A stretch of 64,000 nt of DNA from Protonemura montana (GCA_947568835.1 OX387606.1:17703940-17767939); one strand, 5' to 3'; counted from the first letter of the stretch, positions 32,101 to 44,144 are shown. Translations and numbers: made by a program. The notes: a model not told the origin generated them from the sequence alone.

Positions 32101-35100
32101 GTTAGATATTGGATGGGTGACGATAATGCAAATGATTAGTCCTGAGTGAGGTTGAAGGGATGTAAGCTACAGCAACTTCATTCGCTTCGCTTATCAACAT
32201 CTCGACAGCATGGATTTGTGTAGTCAATGGTACCCTGGGTGCTTTTAGACAGGAGTGGCCACAAAATTTTCTTTTTTTTCTTTCTGGGTTAGGTTCATCA
32301 TCATACTAATCATCATCCACTCATTCACAGACGCCATTAGACTCCCATGGCCTTTTGTCAGTTAAGAAAGCCGTTAAACAACATAACGGCTGATCTAAAA
32401 GACTGAGATGATCACATACGTAACCTTTCTGAACCCAATAAACATTAAAAATGACTTGCAGTCCCAAACAGCTGTATCCTTATTGATGATGCGTTACAAT
32501 CAATGAACCGCAGAGTTTTTTCCAATCAGAAGTCTAGACCATGCTCTGAAGGACTTTAGCTCGCTTCATCAAATCTCCCTCTCTTTCAATATTTCACCGC
32601 AGAATTAATACACGAGTGTGGAATATCGAGTGCGGAATATCGAGTGCTGATGCTCCGCTTTTCTGTATTCTGACTCGCACGCCTATGGGTTATTGACGTT
32701 AGAGTGAGGCGGTAAATCCCCCACCGTTTATCACGCATGAAATAATGCGGCTGCTTTCACAACTTACTCTGTCTGATGCCTCGAACACGAAATTGAGAAC
32801 GTAAATTGAGCGAGAAACCTCAAACTTTGACTGAGGTAAAACGAGACGAAAACTTTAATACTTAGCGCGTCAAGAGATCTACCCTATGAAGCACATATCC
32901 TGAGGTCGTAATACACATATCGTTTAGCTAAAATAGCTCTTAATTTGACGAGAACCCCAAGCTAACAAAATATATACAAATTACTGTGCCGGTTCATCTT
33001 GAGTTGCTCTAAAACTAGAATTAATCGAATCCGCATTGAGGACTCACTCCAGGCGGTGTCCTGGCAGGTCCCGTCGGACTTGGAGTCTTCTTCAGGTAGT
33101 GCGTTCCTGGCCCAGCTCCTGCAGGACTTCTCACGGCCGTCGGGCGTCGATGCTGCTGCAGAGCCAATGGTTTCTCGGGACCGGCTCGCTGCTGCTTGGT
33201 CCGGCGCTTATAGCAACAGCAACCGAACCAGAGGGCGGCGACAATGAAGAGGATGGCCGCCAAGACGATACCAACGATCGTAGGGATGGCCACTGGCGCG
33301 ACAAAAGATTGATTGATTTGTAGTGTTGATTTGAGCGAGGGGTTCCATTAACGGGATGGCTTGATTCAGGAAGGTCGATAAGGAAGGTGGGATTCGTGAA
33401 AACAAGTTTTAATTGGACGTTGGTTACTAGGGAAAGTTTGTTTTCGGAGTTCTTGTCTGTAGCGAGTTTCTGGATTTTGTGCTTCTCGTTTTGAAATGAA
33501 ACGATGCGTGAAAACCGCTGCGATGGGTTCGAGCATGGTATAGGAAACATACAAACTGAACATTTTGCGACGTTATGTGCCTGCCAGTTAAAAAATGAGA
33601 CGATATGTTGATGGCCTTGGAAAACGGTTTCCATTACTACAGGATTAACTCCGTTGGCTGGTGAAGGCCAAGGCTTGGAAAATTAATCTGGTTTAGCTGT
33701 CGACAGCACTGTCAAGACTCTGATTAAGTTTCCGATAACCAGTGTTGATGCACAGTGGAGGTGACAGCTGAAAGCTGAAAGTGAACGTTTTATTTTTTTT
33801 CACATTTTTCTATCGAAATAATTGGTTTTGAATTGATGCCTGGGAAGTTTACTTCACTAGAAAATATAAAGACCTAATCCAAGCGCTTTGGGAAACTTTT
33901 CAGTATGGTTCGATTTCTAAAAGAAACTATATGTGCATTTCACTGCAATTGATTGGCGAAATTACCATTGACAATGCAAATTTTGTCTTGGCCACACCCA
34001 AAAACATGACGTGAAATTATTTAGTTTCCTAGAGTTATGCACTCAGCCACGAGTAAAAAAATGTGGTGTTATTGCCTCTCAAAAGAACACATGTAAAGTG
34101 CTATTTCACCCCGATGAAAACCCAAGCGACATTGCACCTACTAACTACTAAGAAATGTTTTGGAAATAATTTAACCTATATAATAAGTCATGCACAGGAG
34201 AGTCCATTTAAAATCCATAAAAAACTCTTTATTGTGATAAATTGCAACCCGCAACCACTATTTCACGTTCGACGTAGCAGGTTAATTTCTCCAGGGCCGC
34301 AGTGCGGGAGTGCGGGCAGCTGCTCCCGACTCTGAACGGGGAACAGGGAATGGGGAACGGCGAAAGGGGAATGGAGGAATTGATATTCTGGTGGGCGGCT
34401 AGAAGACATTAATTGCGCATGTAATGTAATGCGATGCACAAGACAGCTGGACCGAACATGGCCGCTGTGCAAGCCGTGCGTGGCGTTTACGCATTGTGGA
34501 ATGTGCATGTGGAAAGGGCGCAAGCAACAGCACATTGCAAACAACGGTTTTGTTTAGAATTGTTTCCTGCTCATTTAAGAATTTCGAAAAAAAAAAGTCA
34601 AACTATTTTCAATGCTGAAAACGTTGAACGAGCTAAACATCTGTAACATTAGGTTCAAATTCCAAATCCTTGCAATGGGCCGAGTACTTTATTGATAGAA
34701 ACTCTCGTTACTATTTATAATTTAGTGTCTAACAGGAGATTCAAACCACAATAATAACCTGTCGCGAGTGTTACTCTAACACTCGTGCTAACCAATCGTG
34801 CTCTGGCCAAAGCCAGAACAGGAGGATTTTAGTGCATTTGATGTGAAAAATCCGGATCTCCAAGGAGTAGAACCACTAGGCTGTGAATACTCACAGTCAC
34901 TCTGATTCCAGAGGAGCTATAATACCCCTAAAAAGTTTCGAGTAGTGAACGCTGTGGGTCGGTTACTGCTGCATTTGGAAAGCAAGGAAAACGAGTGAAG
35001 AATGAACAGAAAATCGAATATGAAGAGTGAGAGGAACGAAGTGGAATGGGAACGATATGCATTTTCTAAAGTCCAGACTAAAAAATAGGCTTGTTTACCT

Positions 35101-37776
35101 TTTTTCTTCCGATTTAGTGGCTAATCTTGCTAATGGTGTCTACAGATTAGCTTTGAAAACATAATTATGTATTTTTACCATAGTTTATGTCAATGTAACG
35201 GTAGAACGAATTATAAAATGCATATTATTACATTCATATTCTGAGATTTATGTAAAACTTGGCGATATCTTACCACAGCTTTTTAATAAAGAACAAATGT
35301 AATGAACTCATTGCGTAGGTCTTAGTTGATGTTCACGCCAGGAAAATATGTTCTTTATCATTTTATAATAATCTACGTCTTAAAATGTGTTCAAATCTTG
35401 CTTAAAAATAACTATTAATATTTCTGCTGTGGCTTTAATTTACCAATTTTCTGTGTCTCACTAATGTTTGAATATTATATCGTAACACACAATGTCCTTG
35501 TTCCAGGCTAATTGTCTGTGAAATTGTCTACTCTAACTGTCATGTTTATTGTGTTTGTCAAACAACGTATAGCAGCCAACCACAAAAGTATATTTTCTTG
35601 CGCCAGAGTGAGAATCATGGAATGGAAACAGCAAGCAGCATTGTTCGCATGAGAAAGTAATCACAATCAACTGCATTTCATCGGGCAATGCAAATGAGGG
35701 GACTGCATTGAGAAGTCAACGGTGTGAGCCATGATCGTGCGATCGATGTCAGAAAATATTACGGCTCTCTCAGACATATCAAGGAAAACTCTTGACCTAC
35801 ATTATCAAACTTCAAGGGTGGAAACTGTGAAGAAAATGTTTTTTCTGGTTTGATCAGATAGCGTCATGGACAAGCAGGCGATCGGATATCTTGTTCGAGC
35901 GGCTCTTCAGTCGGTTTTGCTAACAATGTAAGGAAGGGGAGCTAGCCTGGAAAAATTTGTAATCGAACCGCGAGACGAACCCGCTTCGTAATAAAGAACA
36001 AATAAAGATGATGGTTTTTAGACTCATGTCTACTTGATTTATCCTTGATACTTGTATTTATCCAATACACATAATTGGTTAGTTAGTAAAAACGCCAATT
36101 TGTTCGGGATTTTATTTCAGAAAATACAAAATACACTAGTTTTTTAAATATTGACCCTGATTATTTTATTTAGATACATTTAGGATGCTTTTGAACTATG
36201 TAATTGTTATAATTTTATGTGGTTCTTTTGTTATCGGAAAATTGTCAGGACTGCTCTTATCCTTGAAGAAGTAACTAGTACATGTTACGAAACGTCGGGA
36301 AATTTTGTTGTCCTTTACTTAGCATTCAAAACCCATTTCAAATAGTTTTTGTTAACAAATAAGGATGATTGAGTAGGCGCAAAATGACCTTGCGGTTGAC
36401 GCGCCTCTAAAGCCCATTCGACGATTGGGAGGTCCCAGTTTCGTATCCCGGTTCGGTGGCACATTTGTTCAGTCTAGCTCCCCGTCCATCTATCGCTTGT
36501 TGGTTTCAGCTCCCGAGTGGAATCGCCAGAAAAACCAAAAACCCTGCCACAATGTAAGTATTCTAAAGCTTGTCGCGCAGTTCGTGAGGGTTCGCACTTT
36601 CGAGGATTGTTATAGTTAAAGCTCGGTCGATTTGCTTCACGTTACTAGATAAGAAATTCTTGGCTATTTATTTCATTTTTTAAAGTAAATTACATTTTCA
36701 GTTCAGGGTCTGGGATTTAGATTACTCTAAATAAATCACCCGGTTGCATGGCCATTAAAGTTAGTATCACCTTTCATAAAAGGGGGTTTGTATTCGGCTG
36801 CGTTTCACGATTTTAACTGATATTTTAAAGTCCAGCGACCAGTATTTTAACACGTGCACACATTCAAATTTTACTTTGTATTATCTTAAAACCTTGCATA
36901 TTATCAAGCTGTAGCCTAATTTTGTTTCAACTTGTAGTGCCATCCCTTGTGTATTACCTACCTCCGGGTGAAAACAAAAACCCTGGCATCAGCTAATGCC
37001 CTCTTGAATAAATAACTACTAAATGCTGATGGGAGGTGCGCTGGCAGGTATGTTGCGGGCTGCCTATGTTAACTCAATTTCACGTGGGATTATATTGTGT
37101 ACCTAAACTCCTACACACACATCTGACTTTTCACCTGAATAGACTAACAGTCGAACCACCCACATCATTTCCATTTCCATCTCCGTCCTGTCAATCTTGC
37201 TGATCTATCTAAAACCAATCAGGCGAAGGTGTGTTCAACCCAAAACAACGCTCGTCTCATGTGAATGTTTAATTTATTCCCGAAACTATGTGGCGTAAAT
37301 AAACTACAGTAAGGGCGCTTCCTTTTTGCTCACAAAAAATGTACTTTAACTAACGGCCCTTCCCAAGAAATGGGGAAAATTAAGCAAAGTCATTTCAGTT
37401 ATGTCTGGAAATAATTGGTCTATTCTACTGATGTCGTTACAAAATGTAACGCTACACTGCAGAGCAGTTACCAGGAAAATAACAAAAACAAAATCAATGC
37501 GATGTTCAACTGACATTTTTTCTGCACGTAACAGCTCCCAATGTCTTCTTTTAAACTTCAAATTTTTACAAAAACCCATTCTGTTCACGCAAAACATTAA
37601 CCACCATTTTAATTTCGATAACTACTGAGCCATTTGCGAGCACCAAAAGAGTCTAAAATTTAAAATAAAATGTCAGTAAGAATATCTCAGCCACATTAAC
37701 GATTATTGCACTCCCATTTACCTGCTTCGATGGCTTGTATCTCGGGGCCATCCTCAATGGCGACCACTTCTACCAT
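29198..37776 (-). CDS. Syt4: Synaptotagmin 4
   Basis: Vesicle protein with two C2 domains; in flies it acts postsynaptically in retrograde signalling. Eight coding exons: 37776-37722, 33292-33048, 31879-31635, 31309-31093, 30532-30377, 30156-30033, 29908-29715 and 29317-29198. They total 1356 nt, or 451 aa, with every phase closing. Seen: a short N-terminus [18 protein letters not shown] joined to the membrane helix [20 protein letters not shown]; a CCC palmitoylation-type cluster; a linker; C2A ([37 protein letters not shown]); C2B ([34 protein letters not shown]); and the C-terminal WHKL signature (IAEWHKLRE). C2A loop 3 reads [10 protein letters not shown], with Ser where most synaptotagmins have Asp, the hallmark of Syt4. 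The first intron is 4.4 kb. Assignment of the tiny first exon rests on phase and on the absence of any other ATG. Confidence 0.92.
32045..32121 (+). repeat. 5S rRNA-derived fragment (SINE3-like or 5S pseudogene)
   Basis: The sequence tracks animal 5S rRNA in order: aacaccggttctcgt (5S CACCGGTTCTCGT), gatcatcgtagttaagca (5S GATCACCGAAGTTAAGCA), and gttagatattggatgggtga (5S GTTAGTACTTGGATGGGTGA). This covers the internal Pol III promoter (A box, intermediate element, C box). The match stops right after GGGTGAC, so it is not a full 5S gene. It lies in a Syt4 intron, antisense to that gene. A SINE driven by a 5S promoter or a 5S pseudogene are both possible. Confidence 0.8.
34726..34910 (-). repeat. 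tRNA-derived SINE copy 3
   Basis: Minus-strand copy of the same family as 20331-20560. It shares the 5' module with the identical hairpin (CTGTGAATACTCACAG on the plus strand at 34881-34896), ctccaaggagtagaacca, and a tRNA-like part with box B GGTTTGAATC. The D-arm region is expanded relative to the other copies and the tail is eroded. Confidence 0.75.
36261..36300 (+). repeat. Hammerhead-like / Penelope-type element remnant
   Basis: The order is TTGAAGA, a stem GTAAC (36271-36275) with loop tagtacat and closing arm GTTAC (36284-36288), then GAAAC and gtcggg. This is the arrangement of a hammerhead core (CUGANGA - stem II - GAAA), as found in Penelope-like element ends, but the first C of CUGANGA is U here. 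It is probably a decayed remnant. Confidence 0.4.
36383..36475 (+). repeat. Weak tRNA-like segment
   Basis: Box A-like tgcggttgacgcgcc is followed about 40 bases later by a box B-like gtttcgtatcccgg and a closing ggtggca. This resembles a decayed tRNA-derived SINE head of a family different from the 20.4 kb repeat. Confidence 0.35.
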
Positions 37777-38706
37777 GGCACGCGTTGGACGTTGATCTGA
37801 AGCCAACGCCTCGCAAAGCTGGCGTTTTCAAAACGCAGCAACACTCTTGTGAAACCCAGCAAGAACGGATCGCGTTGTCGCGAAAGTCTGGCCGGTGTCA
37901 CCCACCAAAACAGAAACAATTCACCCGGCTCTGGTTGATGCACGATATGTCAACGCTATGAGTCAAACACGCTGTATTTCAGCGTCGAGGCGGTCAATAC
38001 TGGCGTCGGTGGGACATGCGCTGTGAGCGTCGTGACGCAGGCTAGGCGTCGCGACGTGATAGTGAAGGCACGCAGCCGTCGAGCTTCATTCAAGTCCAGG
38101 GCCAGGGGGTGTCTATGTCAGGGGGGGGGGTTGAAATCAGGCTCCATCAGTTGTAATTATTAAACACAAAATTTTAAACACGTGACCAATAAGTATATCG
38201 GTATTATTATTATTGGTATTAAACAAATAATACAGTGATTTTTTGTTTGTTATTTAATAAATAATAGTATTTATATAGATAATCAATGTGCAATGTCTCC
38301 TAGATCCAGTCTACTTTGTCGACTTTTTAAAGGAGACTGAGAGAGATATTTTGCGTGGTTTTCGCCATGCTTTGCCGTTACTGCATACTAGTCCCAATAT
38401 TCATTGACTTTCTTTGACAAGAAAGATTGAATGATTAACCAAATCTGATCTGTTAAAATTAAGAAGAGAATAACTCGGGACTAAAAACCTCCCTTCTAAA
38501 AAATACAAATTCAAATATGTTCAACATTAACAATAAATACAATAAATGTAGAGTATGAAGAAAAATAAAGACGTGTGAAAGATGAAAGTGTTTCTTTTTA
38601 TAATGTGAAGATGTTTACACACATTTTTAGACTGCCATGTCACATAACTGATGTTTAAAGCAAATGAGAAAGGCTTGGATCGATCATTTTAGCTTTTTTT
38701 TTCGCA
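37777..38706 (-). promoter_or_regulatory. Syt4 upstream region and Tm2 3' flank
   Basis: The left part (37777-38110) is GC- and CpG-richer than its surroundings and must hold the Syt4 5' UTR and promoter. A run of ten Gs lies near 38119-38130. The right part is AT-rich and holds the 3' UTR of Tm2 (read leftward from 38707). Confidence 0.5.
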
Positions 38707-38789
38707 TTAATATCCAGCTAATTCAGCGAAAGTTGAGTCCATTTCGTCAGCCAGGGACCTGTATCTGTCCTTGTTGATGCCCAGCTCAT
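38707..38789 (-). CDS. Tm2: Tm2 alternative last exon B
   Basis: 83-nt coding exon with acceptor TTGCAG|AT, entered in the same phase as exon A. It encodes a C-terminus with Asn-Lys-Asp-Arg in place of the His-Glu-Lys-Glu of exon A, and ends AELAGY. The C-terminal tail sets head-to-tail overlap and troponin T binding, so the two ends should differ in those properties. Confidence 0.9.
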
Positions 38790-41700
38790 CTGCAAGAAGA
38801 AATTCGGTGAATTTAGCAAAACGTGTCCGAGACATGAAAAAAGTTTCACAATCACAGACATATAGTGGACATACTACTGAGCAATTAGCACTGAAAATAG
38901 ACATAGTAATTCACTGTGTAAAGAAAACGAAATAGATAGTGACTAGAGAGATAGAAACTAGAAAGAGAAAGAGAGAAAGACAGGTATTTTCTGAACATTT
39001 CGGTGAGACCGTGATCCATCAATAAAGCATTACGAATTATGGTAAATTAAGCAATGCAATGCGTAACTAGTGTCTTTTGAAATTATTGTTATTTCATTAT
39101 ATTAATTTAAATGCAATCTTAGCTAATTATTACCGAACCATGCGAACAAGCTACTACATTTTCCGTTAATATACCCTGAGTTAATGGTATTTTGACAATT
39201 TCTTTTACTGACATCAATTTGATCTGTGTGAATCGAATGATTGAAACTAGATGGAAAATGTCTTAAGCTTGTTCAGTCGGTTCTGTTAAAGCTAAAGCGT
39301 ACTACCTTGTTATTTAGCAGTCCTGGCGAGATTGAGAAGCAGCTGATGGATATTATGGTCATATAAATGAATAAGTAAATTAAAATGTTTGGGTTAAATT
39401 TGTTTGGATGTAATAAGAGAGGAGTAAAAGTATTTTGTGGACAGAAACACAAGAGGAAGAACTGAAGAGAAATTTGATAAAAATAAATCAATTTGTGGAT
39501 AGTTTCGATGTGAAGAAGTTAGACAGCAGCAGAAATTGATTGTTTTGTTTGTTTTGTTTGTTTGCGTTTGTTTAGTAGCCAGTGAGTTCAGCGAAGGTCG
39601 AGTCCAAGTCGTCTGTAATCGACTTATATTTTTCCTTCTCATGGAATAGCTCGTCTGTAACAAGCCAATAATTAAAAGTTAGGCGTTTTCGTTAATCCAA
39701 TAAAAAAATATACTATTACTATGATTAATTTGTTGCTATTTCCTAGATTAATTAAATTAATTTTCTTTCAATGAGTGAAATTCTAGTTAAATAACTCGGA
39801 ACGCAAGACACGTGATGATAACTCCACGACTCGAAGAAAAATACCACAAAGCCAGAGGTAGCGTGAAAACACTCTTCGCTAAAAGGATGTCACCGAAGAC
39901 TTCGATTAAAGAGTGGATTTTGCATTTGATGAGTACCTCGGTGGATAAGAACTAAAAAAGCTATTTTGCAAACAACTGTCATTCATATTATAATAATTAA
40001 AAAATAAGATATTTTTAAGTGAAGAAATGAACTATAGAACTGGAAGAAGTTCCAAAGATTGAGAAGAAATCCCATTGACTGGGCGTTGCGGCTGAGTTGC
40101 TTTGGCGACGACAAGTTACCTTCCAGCCTGTCAACCTCCTTCTGCAGCTTCTTCACGGTCTTCTCAGCGAACTCGGCACGGGCCTCAGCCTGCAAGCAAG
40201 TAAGACGGTAAGAAAGTGTGCCATTTCCAATCACCACTCCTAGACCAATCCTCAGTTCCTCCGAGATGAATAATTGCAAAAAAACGATTTTCGAGTTCAA
40301 AGTGACAGGTTTCGAGTACAAAAGATAAAATAAAAATTTAACTAAAGTGCATATGCAAAATGTGCATAGATGAGCACCCTTTATATGATGGTTGGTTTTT
40401 AAGAACCACTTCCATGTAATTTTGATCTCTTTGCTTACCTCCTTCAACTTGACTGTGAGTGTCTTGATCTGTCTCTTGTACTCCTCCACTCGCTGGTTAG
40501 CCTTCTCTTCAGACACTTCCAGAGACTTCAAGCTGTTGCCGACAACCTTCAGTTCCTCCTCCAGCTCCATGACCTTGCTGAAAACGCAACGTTAATACCT
40601 CGTTAGCAGAACTAAGTGCATTAAAGTACATCAAAGTGCACTCAAACACTGTAACAACTGTGAGGTTGCCCGAGTGCAGCATTTGACCTAGCACTCATTT
40701 GCACTAATCCACCTGCAATGAGTATGTATTTAAATTTGAGCTAAAAAGCGACTTTGAGTGAGAAAGAAAACGGGTTTGAAATGCCTTGAGGTTTCACTCT
40801 CAACAGATCTCTTGTTGCAGAAGACAACGAGAATTTTATGATGACAATGCTTTGTAGGGAAAATAATCCATGGGAATATATTATTCATTTTGTATTGCCT
40901 TCATTGTTCGAAAATGTTCAAAAAAATCAGCAAAACTTTTCTAAGCGAGTACTCACGCATCTCCAGACTTGACTCGGTCCTCAGCAACCTCAAGCTCGTC
41001 TTCAACGAAGGCCAGCTTGCGGGAAACTTCGTCCGACTTGCCGTCAGCGTCCTCAGCGAGCATGCGCGCCTCCTTGAGCTGGTTCGACAATTGGTCCATC
41101 CTCTCCTCGTCTTGCATGCTGCGATTCTCCAGCACTTTGCACATACTGGCATAAAGAAGACATAACAATTAATCTAAAGCAATAATATGCCTATTCATCT
41201 TCGAATGATGAAGATGGAAACTTTGAAGATAGCAAGAAGCTTGGAAGATAGCAATGGAAGCTTTACCCAGAACGATTAATTAAAAATTGGGGATATAAAC
41301 ACGAGAATCTCTAGTTGATATTTCAACTTCGCTTGATCTTATTAAGATGGAAATATCTGAAAATTAATTAAAAATCACCGTTAAATCCGATCTTTCACAG
41401 CATGATCAAACATTTTCAAGCCACTCAAATTATATCCATTTAAGTAAGATATACCATGTACATAATTTCTCTAACATATCCTATTAAATCAATGATGTGC
41501 ATGTTTTGACAACTAGGCTGAACTGGAAAGAGCAACTTCTGAAGATAGTTACCGTCCAGCCTCGTCGGCGGCCTCCGAAGCCTCAGCCAGCTTCTGGGTA
41601 GCTGTTCCAGATCGCTCCTCGGACCGTTCCAGATCTTCCTCAACCTGCTGGACTTTCCTGTTCAAGGAAGCCATCTCGCTCTCGGCCTAAGGACAAATCA

Positions 41701-42416
41701 AGGACGTGGTGGTGATCTTGCACCCTTGCGATAGGACCTTTTAGGAGTGGTCATATTTGTGGCGGTGTCTTACGTTCTGGAGAGCCTTCTCCTTCTCCTC
41801 GAGGTCCTTGTTGGCCTGCTCCAAGTTGTTCTTGTTCGTGACGAGGTCGGCTTCAACTTGAGACAGCTTCTTTCCCAGCTCGCGGAGGTCTTCATAGAGC
41901 TGCACAGAAAATATGCCGATTCATATTAAGCCATGTCCTATTAATTTAGTTCCTAATTAGGAAACGTCAAAACTGCTTTCACCTCATTTTTGTTTTGTTT
42001 CTATAACTGAAGAAAGATGCATTGGAGGCTTTCTGTGAATATTTAGAAAATGTTCGTTTTTCTCTTTATAGATTTAAGGATGCATATAGCATACTTGCAT
42101 AAAAATGCATACGCTAAGGATAGATCCTTCATAAGTTCTTAATTATTGCATAGACCTTAATCTCACCAACAAATTTAGCCGCACAACTGTGAGTAAAATC
42201 GTGGAGACATAATGATAAAAATCAGTCTTGCCGTGAAACGGGAATTTTTTTGCTGAAAGGGAATGAGGATGAGGAACTATTTTTCCAGGATTTTGTGCAC
42301 ACCTTGTCCGCCCGGAGGTTGGCATCCTTGGCCTGTCCCTCGCAGGTGTCTGCCTTGTCCATGGCATTGTCCTTCTCAAGCTTCATCGCTTGCATCTTCT
42401 TCTTGATCGCGTCCAT
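38707..42416 (-). CDS. Tm2: Tropomyosin 2, muscle-type 284-residue isoforms
   Basis: Coiled-coil actin-filament protein of striated muscle. Coding exons: 42416-42303, 41899-41774, 41686-41553, 41145-40957, 40577-40439 and 40189-40120, then one of two alternative last exons, 39654-39572 or 38789-38707. Each path totals 855 nt and gives the canonical 284 aa. Seen: [20 protein letters not shown] at the start, [70 protein letters not shown] and LQKEVDRLE. The alternative ends are [20 protein letters not shown] (ending FAELTGY) and [20 protein letters not shown] (ending FAELAGY). Exons 4+5 (189 nt) and 6+7 (139 nt) are fused compared with Tm1 and vertebrate genes. The match to Drosophila Tm2 rather than Tm1 is clear from the [12 protein letters not shown] and [12 protein letters not shown] blocks. 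Confidence 0.96.
39536..39573. repeat. (TTTG)n microsatellite at the 3' edge of Tm2 last exon A
   Basis: Tandem TTTTG/TTTG units directly after the stop codon of Tm2 last exon A, so within its 3' UTR. Confidence 0.85.
39572..39654 (-). CDS. Tm2: Tm2 alternative last exon A
   Basis: 83-nt coding exon (acceptor GTTACAG|AC), the first last-exon met in transcription. It ends TFAELTGY, the sequence typical of insect muscle Tm2. Confidence 0.92.
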
Positions 42417-42424
42417 CTTGACGG

Positions 42425-43786
42425 CTGTATTTTACAAACTTCTTTGCAAATAAAAAAAGCTAGAAGGCTGCAATCAAAAAAGAAGCACAGCGTTAGAAAT
42501 ATAGTTTCGTTATCGGATCGTTTCGTTTTATTGGGTACTTTTAGAATCCAGCTTGCATTCGTAACTTTAGAATATTTATGAAATGCTTTCAAATCACCGT
42601 ATCCCTTGCCAGCCAGCCAGCCAGCTAGCATAGCAAGCCGAGAAAATAGTTGTGTGTGGGATCGGCTAAAAATACGACGCCTATGTCGACCCATATTTTC
42701 GTCTCTCCTTCTCCCGAATCCGAGTGAAACCGACGCTGCCTCTATTTCGGAATCTCTTAGGTCCAGCGCCCGTTCAGCTTCTTCGACAAGTGATCTGGCT
42801 TTAGACCTCGGTCGTTATCATCACATGACACAGGTGTCCATTTTTCGTTTGCCATCCACGCCCCTCAAAAACAGTATTTTTCAATGGGAGATAGTATTTT
42901 TTAATTTGAAACTTCTGGTCTTAGATTTTTGATATCGCTCAATAACAAAGTTAAGATGTTAGCAAAATTTTCTTGACAAACGTATTCTCAGAAGAGTCTC
43001 ACAATTGTGTTATTAGACTTTGACCATCATTTCCAATGATTCGGTCATTGGAAATATCACATGCGGATCGAAAAAGCTTGGGGTTTGTCTTCTTGTAAGC
43101 ACAAGTGGCATGGCAGAGATCTTTTAACAATACCTAGCAATGCGACCGGCGCGGGCTGGGACGCCGAAGGCTCCTGACGAAAATAGCCCGTCCTCTGTCG
43201 CGATCTGAGCGGACGAGCGGTGATCGTTTCAAGGCGGCTTAGTCATCAAATAATTGGGGAGCATTTGAAAATTCAATATCCGAAAATAACTCACAAAAAT
43301 TATACTTCATAATTCATACGTTTGTAAACATTTCGTTGGTAGACCGCCAAAGTGCGATCAACTGTACCAAACACTTTGCACGCGCTAAGAAGAAATAACT
43401 CCCATGGTTTCAGGCTTCAAATGGAATCTGATGCTTCGAATCGAATGAAACAAATATATAACCTAATTTTTGGTACGCTAATAATTTTCGTTGTTTATTT
43501 AAACTAACATTTCTAATTGTTTTGATATCCTGGATAGTATTTGTCCTAATCACGATCCAATCACGAAGCATCTAAAGCATTGCATCATTGTCACTGACAC
43601 GAATTGACAAGCCTGAGCGCGATATTTTTTATACCACCCCAATCTAAAAAAAAAATACAAATTCCTGTCCCGTAGCGTCCAGCACACAAACCACACGCAA
43701 TACCTGCAATGACCGGCCCGTCAATCATTCATGTACCGTTGATATTGTTGAATTTGCAGTAGCCGACGGCAGACCGATGCCCTTAC
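42425..43786 (-). other. Tm2: Tm2 5' UTR intron
   Basis: The acceptor AATACAG at 42425 lies eight bases before the Tm2 start codon. The donor candidate CAACAG|GTAAGG ends an upstream exon at 43787. The DNA between (1.36 kb) has no gene-like frame. Confidence 0.55.
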
Positions 43787-43930
43787 CTGTTGGTTGAGCC
43801 GACCGACGAGTGCTCTGGACACAGCTACTAGGCGTCGCAAAGAAACACTGGCGTCGCCGTCGCGTTCGAGCCCTGTCCCCGCCCGCCGCCCAAAAATGGC
43901 GAGCTTCGCCCGTGAGGGGAACCACTATTA
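43787..43930 (-). other. Tm2: Probable non-coding first exon and promoter of Tm2
   Basis: The exon ends with a strong donor (CAACAG|GTAAGGGC). It sits in a GC-rich patch that continues to about 44060. The upstream boundary is not defined from sequence alone. Confidence 0.5.
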
Positions 43931-44125
43931 GAAAATAGAAAAAACCCCTTTGGAATTATTTTAATTTCGCGTCAGAGACGTGTTTCTCCTCTACGCTGCC
44001 CCCACTTAATCGGTGGCGTCGTCGGCGTCGTAACTCCCCTACTCTTATTCTTCGTGGTGACGTAAATTCAAACATCTTAGTCGTTTCTTAAGGCCTCCAT
44101 TTATTTTTTTTAACTCAAATGATTT

Positions 44126-44144
44126 AAATACCACGATGGTATTT
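44126..44144. repeat. Perfect hairpin in a decayed mobile-element end
   Basis: AAATACCA-CGA-TGGTATTT is an 8-bp perfect stem with a 3-base loop. On the minus strand it is preceded by GAAGG...GGTCGAAATATCAG, which resembles the GAAA-containing tail of Penelope-type elements. Confidence 0.45.

Larger units (their letters stand above)
33293..37721 (-). other. Syt4: Syt4 intron 1
   Basis: A 4.4 kb intron separates the tiny first coding exon from the membrane-helix exon. It contains a tRNA-derived SINE copy (34726-34910), a hammerhead-like stretch (36261-36300), a weak tRNA-like segment (36383-36475) and a GGGGAA-rich patch (34335-34380). An 83-codon minus-strand frame at 37346-37597 has no ATG-supported domain and is not called. 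Confidence 0.65.

Noticed and set aside
32045-32121. Intact 5S rRNA gene
   Set aside because: The 5' end is degenerate and the 3' third of 5S rRNA is missing after GGGTGAC.
37346-37597. 83-codon minus-strand frame with a hydrophobic stretch inside Syt4 intron 1
   Set aside because: The hydrophobic run could suggest a secreted protein, but there is no cysteine or processing pattern and no supporting splice signals; chance is the simpler explanation.
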